Part shown: positions 60,733-64,000 of the stretch, in pieces
Layout: each line of letters opens with the position of its first letter
Numbering within the stretch: position 1 is the stretch's first letter
Source: Allocoprobacillus sp002160865
Lineage (GTDB): Bacteria > Bacillota_I > Bacilli_A > Erysipelotrichales > Coprobacillaceae
Assembly (NCBI RefSeq): GCF_042850985.1
Contig: NZ_AP031415.1
Location: forward strand, 1,612,001-1,676,000
DNA length: 64,000 bases
Direction: 5' to 3'
The notes under the pieces: generated by a model
Databases searched by the model: none
Told to the model about the DNA's origin: nothing
What the model saw: only the letters and a program-made list of their open reading frames with translations
Made by a program: the position numbers and the translations under genes

Positions 60733-61259
60733 TGTGTTTCGATAAGTCCATAACCACCATTATGTCTTTTATAAACAACACTAATTTCATTTGTTTCAAC
60801 ATCACGATAAACAAAGAATGAATGTCCAATGAGTTCCATTTGCATAATGGCTTCTTCCATATCCATTGGTTTAGGACTAATAGATTTTGTTTTGACAATA
60901 ACATCTTCTTCCTCATGATCTAAAGGTTCAATAGAAGCAACGTTCAATGCGAGTTTATTATCTTTTGATTTACGACTTAATCTCGTCTTATACTTTCTAA
61001 TTTGTCCTTCTAATTTGTCGATAACTAAATCAATAGCATTATAAAGATCATTATCAACAACTTCTGCTCTTAATAATACATATTCTGTTGGAATAGTCAC
61101 TTCAATTTTTTGACCAACTGGATAAGTTCTGATTAAAACTTTTGCTTCAACATTATCACTCATGATAAAATATTTATCTAACATACTGAGCTTTTTGTTG
61201 ATTTTTGTTTCAATCCCTTCAGTTAGTGCAATATTTTTTCCTCTTATACTGACTTTCAT
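60729..61259 (-). CDS. hpf: Ribosome hibernation-promoting factor, long form
   Basis: This 176-residue protein silences ribosomes in stationary phase by pairing 70S into 100S. The N-terminal RaiA domain (VSIRGKNIALTEGIE) and the C-terminal dimerisation domain (PMDMEEAIMQMELIGHSFFVY in part) are both present, so it is the long form found in Firmicutes. The ATG at 61259 with AAAGGAGGAATA is preferred to an upstream in-frame ATG. A GGTATAAT -10 lies upstream. Confidence 0.95.
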   Translation of the reverse strand: MKVSIRGKNIALTEGIETKINKKLSMLDKYFIMSDNVEAKVLIRTYPVGQKIEVTIPTEYVLLRAEVVDNDLYNAIDLVIDKLEGQIRKYKTRLSRKSKDNKLALNVASIEPLDHEEEDVIVKTKSISPKPMDMEEAIMQMELIGHSFFVYRDVETNEISVVYKRHNGGYGLIETQ

Positions 61260-61329
61260 AAATATTCCTCCTTTATTAATTTTATTATACCATTTTTCAC
61301 TCATAAAAAACACTGATTTCATTCAAAAA

Positions 61330-61353
61330 TTAAAAAAGCCCCGATAGGAGCTT
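61330..61353 (-). terminator. Intrinsic terminator after metK
   Basis: The stem AAGCTCC/GGGGCTT with a TATC loop and six T on the minus strand overlaps the stop. Confidence 0.85.
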
Positions 61354-62494
61354 ATAAATATTTTTTTAAACTTTCTACACGATCCAATTTCTCCCAAGGA
61401 AGATCAATATCTCCTCTACCAAAATGACCATAAACAGCTGTCTTTTGATAAATAGGACGTAACAATTGTAAAGTATCAATAATCCCTTGAGGTGTTAAAT
61501 CAAATTCATTGTGAATCGCTTTTAAAATGACATCTCGTGAAACTTTTTCTGTCCCATATGTTTCAATATATACACTCGTTGGTTCTTTCACACCAATCGC
61601 ATAAGACAACTGAATTTCAATGCGATCACAAAGACCAGCAGCCACAATATTTTTAGCCATATATCTAGCCATATAGGCTCCACTACGATCAACTTTAGAA
61701 GGATCTTTTCCAGAGAAAGCACCACCACCATGACGGGCACTTCCTCCATAAGTATCAACAATAATTTTACGTCCTGTTAGCCCCGTATCTCCATGTGGTC
61801 CACCAATTACAAAACGTCCAGTTGGATTAATGAAAACTTTATAATCCGTATTCATATTGTATTTTTTCACAACATCTTTCATGATTACATTTTGAATATA
61901 ATCTTTAAACACTTTTTCATCAAAATCATCATCATGTTGAATGGACATTAAAATTGTATCAATACGTGGATGATTTTCATCAGTATAATCTACTGTCACC
62001 TGTGATTTCATATCCGGTCTAGCCCATTGAAATTCACCACTATGACGCTTTTGAGTTGCATAACGTACCAGATGATGAGCAATTGAAACCGGCAAAGGCA
62101 TATATCCTTCTGTTTCATGACTGGCATAACCAAACATGATACCCTGATCTCCGGCACCCCCAACTTCACGATTCGTTCCTAAGGCAATATCACTGGATTG
62201 AACCCCAATCACATTTTTAATTTCACAATGTGCTCCATCAATCCCAATATCAGAACTTGTATAGCCAATGTCTTTTAAAACCTGACGTGCAATCCCTTCG
62301 TAATCCACAACAGCCTGTGTGGTAATTTCACCACCAATCACAAGTAAATTCGTTGTAATAAAACATTCACAGGCTACTCGTGAATATGGATCTTCAGCCA
62401 AACAGGCATCTAAAATAGCATCACTGATTTGATCACAGATTTTATCAGGATGTCCTTCTGAAACAGATTCAGATGTAAATAAAATTCTTTCCAT
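61352..62494 (-). CDS. metK: S-adenosylmethionine synthetase
   Basis: This enzyme makes SAM from methionine and ATP. It has 380 residues with GHPDKICDQISDA near the N-terminus, GAGDQGIMFGYA, and GGGAFSGKDPSKVDRSGAY in the catalytic core. It is controlled by the S-box riboswitch directly upstream. A 40-codon ORF lies farther upstream in the same leader. Confidence 0.98.
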   Translation of the reverse strand: MERILFTSESVSEGHPDKICDQISDAILDACLAEDPYSRVACECFITTNLLVIGGEITTQAVVDYEGIARQVLKDIGYTSSDIGIDGAHCEIKNVIGVQSSDIALGTNREVGGAGDQGIMFGYASHETEGYMPLPVSIAHHLVRYATQKRHSGEFQWARPDMKSQVTVDYTDENHPRIDTILMSIQHDDDFDEKVFKDYIQNVIMKDVVKKYNMNTDYKVFINPTGRFVIGGPHGDTGLTGRKIIVDTYGGSARHGGGAFSGKDPSKVDRSGAYMARYMAKNIVAAGLCDRIEIQLSYAIGVKEPTSVYIETYGTEKVSRDVILKAIHNEFDLTPQGIIDTLQLLRPIYQKTAVYGHFGRGDIDLPWEKLDRVESLKKYL

Positions 62495-62516
62495 ACTTTC
62501 TTTCCTCCCTTAACCA

Positions 62517-62544
62517 ATAAAAAAAGCTTTCAAGAGGAAAGCTT
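62517..62544 (-). terminator. Terminator of the metK SAM riboswitch
   Basis: An 8-bp stem (AAGCTTTC/GAAAGCTT) with a five-base loop and seven T on the minus strand lies just before the metK ribosome site. Confidence 0.85.
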
Positions 62545-62550
62545 TCTTTC

Positions 62551-62648
62551 CTCTTATTGTTCAAGTCTAACTTGCTAGGTCAGGCACCTTCTTTAAACAA
62601 GGGTTGCCACCACTTCATCGATCCTCATCTCGTGGTTCTTAATAAGAG
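62551..62648 (-). promoter_or_regulatory. SAM-I (S-box) riboswitch
   Basis: P1 CTCTTATT pairs with AATAAGAG. Between them are AAGAACCACGAGATGAGG, the GATGAAGTGGTGGCAACC core, AAGGTGCCTGACCTAGCAAG and the final stem, in the order found in the Bacillus yitJ S-box. With the terminator below, it should repress metK at high SAM. Confidence 0.9.
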
Positions 62649-62654
62649 CTTCTA

Positions 62655-62777
62655 TTATTGATATAATTTTTTTAATTCTTCATGACTTAAAGATGTCATT
62701 GCTTCAATCAATTCCATTTCCAACCCTAAATCATAAAGAATAGCTGCAATTTTTAATTGTTCTTGTTTGCGATTCAT
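62655..62777 (-). CDS. 40-codon ORF in the metK leader
   Basis: The ORF encodes MNRKQEQLKIAAILYDLGLE plus 20 more residues and stops just before the S-box. A ribosome site-like GGTGACGG lies 5 nt upstream. The peptide has a regular helical pattern (LKIAAILYDLG, then LSHEELKKLY). It is between the transcription start and the riboswitch, so it would be the first gene in that RNA. No known peptide is recognised. A role as a translated leader peptide or an independent small protein is possible. Confidence 0.5.
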   Translation of the reverse strand: MNRKQEQLKIAAILYDLGLEMELIEAMTSLSHEELKKLYQ

Positions 62778-62841
62778 TTCCGTCACCAGTTTTATTTTAA
62801 CCGGAAAAAGTAGACATTATTCTACAAAACAAGACTTTTTT

Positions 62842-62869
62842 AGTATATATGAATCTTGTTATAAGTCAA
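62842..62869 (-). promoter_or_regulatory. Promoter of the metK leader
   Basis: TTGACT (62864-62869) and TATACT (62842-62847) are 16 bp apart on the minus strand. A perfect GTGAT/ATCAC inverted repeat (62870-62882) abuts the -35. Confidence 0.65.
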
Positions 62870-62940
62870 GTGATATTATCACATAATATGATTATAACAC
62901 AGTTTTCTTTCTTTTTTTCTCAAATTTTTCTCAATTCTCA

Positions 62941-63165
62941 TTAAATTGCCTGAACTTCTAAAACACCGGGAACTTCTTCAATTAAAATTTGTTCGACACC
63001 ATCTTTTAAAGTAGCATCTAACATCATGCATCCTGCACATGCACCATGCATCTGGACATAAACAATTCCATCTTCAAATTTTACAAACTCGATGTCACCA
63101 CCATCTCTTTGAAGATAAGGTCTTAATTTATGTATCACTTTTTTGATTTCTGCTTCTTGATCCAT
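62941..63165 (-). CDS. NifU-like C-terminal domain protein (Nfu type)
   Basis: This 74-residue iron-sulfur scaffold or carrier domain has CAGCMM as the CxxC motif and DGGDIEFVKFEDGIVYVQMHGACAGC (in part: GACAGCMML), typical of Nfu-type proteins. It delivers [4Fe-4S] clusters to enzymes. No SUF genes are nearby. It is divergent from the S1-domain gene. Confidence 0.92.
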   Translation of the reverse strand: MDQEAEIKKVIHKLRPYLQRDGGDIEFVKFEDGIVYVQMHGACAGCMMLDATLKDGVEQILIEEVPGVLEVQAI

Positions 63166-63263
63166 GATTTCAGCCTCCTTTTCAACACGACTTATTATAC
63201 CATATTTTTAATAAAATAAAAGTATCATGACCTTGATTTTCCTTTTAACACCTTTGAGTTTAT

Positions 63264-63271
63264 GATATAAT
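63264..63271 (+). promoter_or_regulatory. Extended -10 promoter of the S1-domain gene and pgi
   Basis: TGATATAAT-type sequence (TATAAT at 63266-63271) lies about 20 bp before the start; no clear -35 is seen. Confidence 0.5.
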
Positions 63272-63293
63272 AAAAACGATTGGAGGGCTGTCA

Positions 63294-63668
63294 ATGGAAC
63301 ATCGTGTCAAAACTGGTGATATAATTGATGTAACCATTACGGGAATTCAACCTTATGGTGCATTTGCATCTTTACCCGATCAATCTTCTGGTTTGATTCA
63401 TATTTCTGAGATTTCTGATAAATTTGTGAGAAATGTTGAAAACTTTGTCCATGTTGGTGAAGTGATTCGTGTCAAAGTCATTGATATTGATCATACAACA
63501 CATCAGGCAAAACTTTCTTTAAAAGCTGTTCATTTAGCCAAAAGAAAGTATAAACGAGCATATAAAAACCAGCGAGAAAAGATACAAGAAACACCTTTGG
63601 GATTTTACCCACTAAAAGAAAAATTGCCTGAGTGGATAGCACAAGGCGTAATCAAGGAGGAAGAATAA
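63294..63668 (+). CDS. S1 RNA-binding domain protein (CvfD/GSP13-like)
   Basis: This 124-residue protein has one N-terminal S1 domain (VKTGDIIDVTITGIQPYGAFASL, in part) and a basic C-terminal tail. The family (YugI/GSP13/CvfD) binds RNA and the ribosome and affects post-transcriptional control. AGGAGGAAG-like sequence at its end serves the following pgi gene, with which it shares a base in TAATG. Confidence 0.9.
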   Translation: MEHRVKTGDIIDVTITGIQPYGAFASLPDQSSGLIHISEISDKFVRNVENFVHVGEVIRVKVIDIDHTTHQAKLSLKAVHLAKRKYKRAYKNQREKIQETPLGFYPLKEKLPEWIAQGVIKEEE

Positions 63669-64000
63669 TGATTAAAGTTGATTTATCAAAAGCAAAATTA
63701 ACTGAAAGTATGGAATCATATAAAGAACAGGTTGCTCAAATCCATGATATGATCCATAATAAAACAGGTCAAGGAAGTGATTTTTTAGGATGGGTTGACT
63801 TACCTGTGAATTATGATAAAGCTGAAGTAGAAGCCATTAAAGCGAAAGTCAATGAGTTAAAAGATGAAATTGATGTTTTATTAGTTTGTGGTATTGGTGG
63901 TTCTTATTTAGGAGCAAGAGCTGCTATTGAAGCCTTAAATGGTTTATATCCTACAAATCCAGTACAGATCATTTATATTGGGAATACATTCTCATCAAAC
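63668..64000 (+). CDS. pgi: Glucose-6-phosphate isomerase, N-terminal part, cut by window edge
   Basis: The 111 codons present start MIKVDLSKAKLTESM and include VCGIGGSYLGARA, the sugar-phosphate-binding SIS segment of Pgi. The enzyme interconverts glucose-6-phosphate and fructose-6-phosphate. The usual length is about 430-450, so most of it lies past the right edge. It is coupled to the S1-domain gene; AAGGAGGAAGAATA precedes the ATG. Confidence 0.93.
   Translation, partial: MIKVDLSKAKLTESMESYKEQVAQIHDMIHNKTGQGSDFLGWVDLPVNYDKAEVEAIKAKVNELKDEIDVLLVCGIGGSYLGARAAIEALNGLYPTNPVQIIYIGNTFSSN

Noticed and set aside
62870..62882. CRP- or Rex-like site beside the metK promoter
   Set aside because: Half-sites TGTGA and TCACT are 5 bp apart, not 6, and neither consensus is matched fully; kept only as an inverted repeat.

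Overview
The window is an AT-rich chromosomal stretch from a low-GC Firmicute. An anaerobic, gut-type Erysipelotrichia/Coprobacillaceae-like organism fits best. The support is the T-box and S-box leaders, intrinsic terminators almost everywhere, AGGAGG ribosome sites, a superoxide reductase, and a spore protein (SspI) behind a sigma-G-like promoter, which points to spore formation. Most genes lie on the minus strand. There is no rRNA, tRNA, CRISPR array, prophage or intact insertion sequence.

Layout. 1-4260: a cytoplasmic alpha-amylase cut by the left edge, then the copper operon copA-csoR with its operator. 4264-7747: 2-hydroxyacid dehydrogenase, aspartate kinase, xpt and a GNAT acetyltransferase. 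7785-15150: an eight-gene operon behind a guanine-type purine riboswitch, comprising a PotABCD-like ABC importer, adenine deaminase, a second amidohydrolase and a DNA methyltransferase-repair protein. 15380-18999: desulfoferrodoxin, a macrodomain protein, two membrane proteins and an L-lactate dehydrogenase-family enzyme. 19000-19500: a gene-free stretch of related inverted repeats, perhaps a decayed mobile element. 19499-22465: lrgAB, an exonuclease, and a DUF3737 beta-helix protein with a small partner.

22514-36714: leuS with a T-box, an rRNA methyltransferase, a metallopeptidase, sspI, HtrA, a patatin, an M42 peptidase, the infC-rpmI-rplT operon with an L20 leader, an RluA enzyme, glycerate kinase, and a degenerate P-type ATPase lacking most catalytic motifs. 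36765-44440: a small Cys-rich protein, RF3, aminopeptidase AmpS, a cold-shock gene with a structured leader, and a CydDC-like ABC exporter grouped with YgbA and YbaN family proteins. 44537-50932: a phosphatase, scpAB, an Rpn-family remnant, rpmF-yceD, tmcAL and a split ThrE exporter. 50963-64000: a C39 peptidase coupled to pheST (T-box), two MacB-like ABC proteins, a YtqA radical-SAM protein, hpf, metK with an S-box and a new 40-codon ORF, a NifU-domain protein, an S1-domain protein and the start of pgi.

The most notable points are an internal ribosome site in copA that could release a free CopZ-like chaperone, the purine-riboswitch-controlled 'polyamine-type' importer, the pseudo-P-type ATPase, the CydDC-YgbA-YbaN unit with a palindromic operator, an AUU start for infC, and the small ORF in the metK leader. 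All function calls come from reading motifs; no database search was run.
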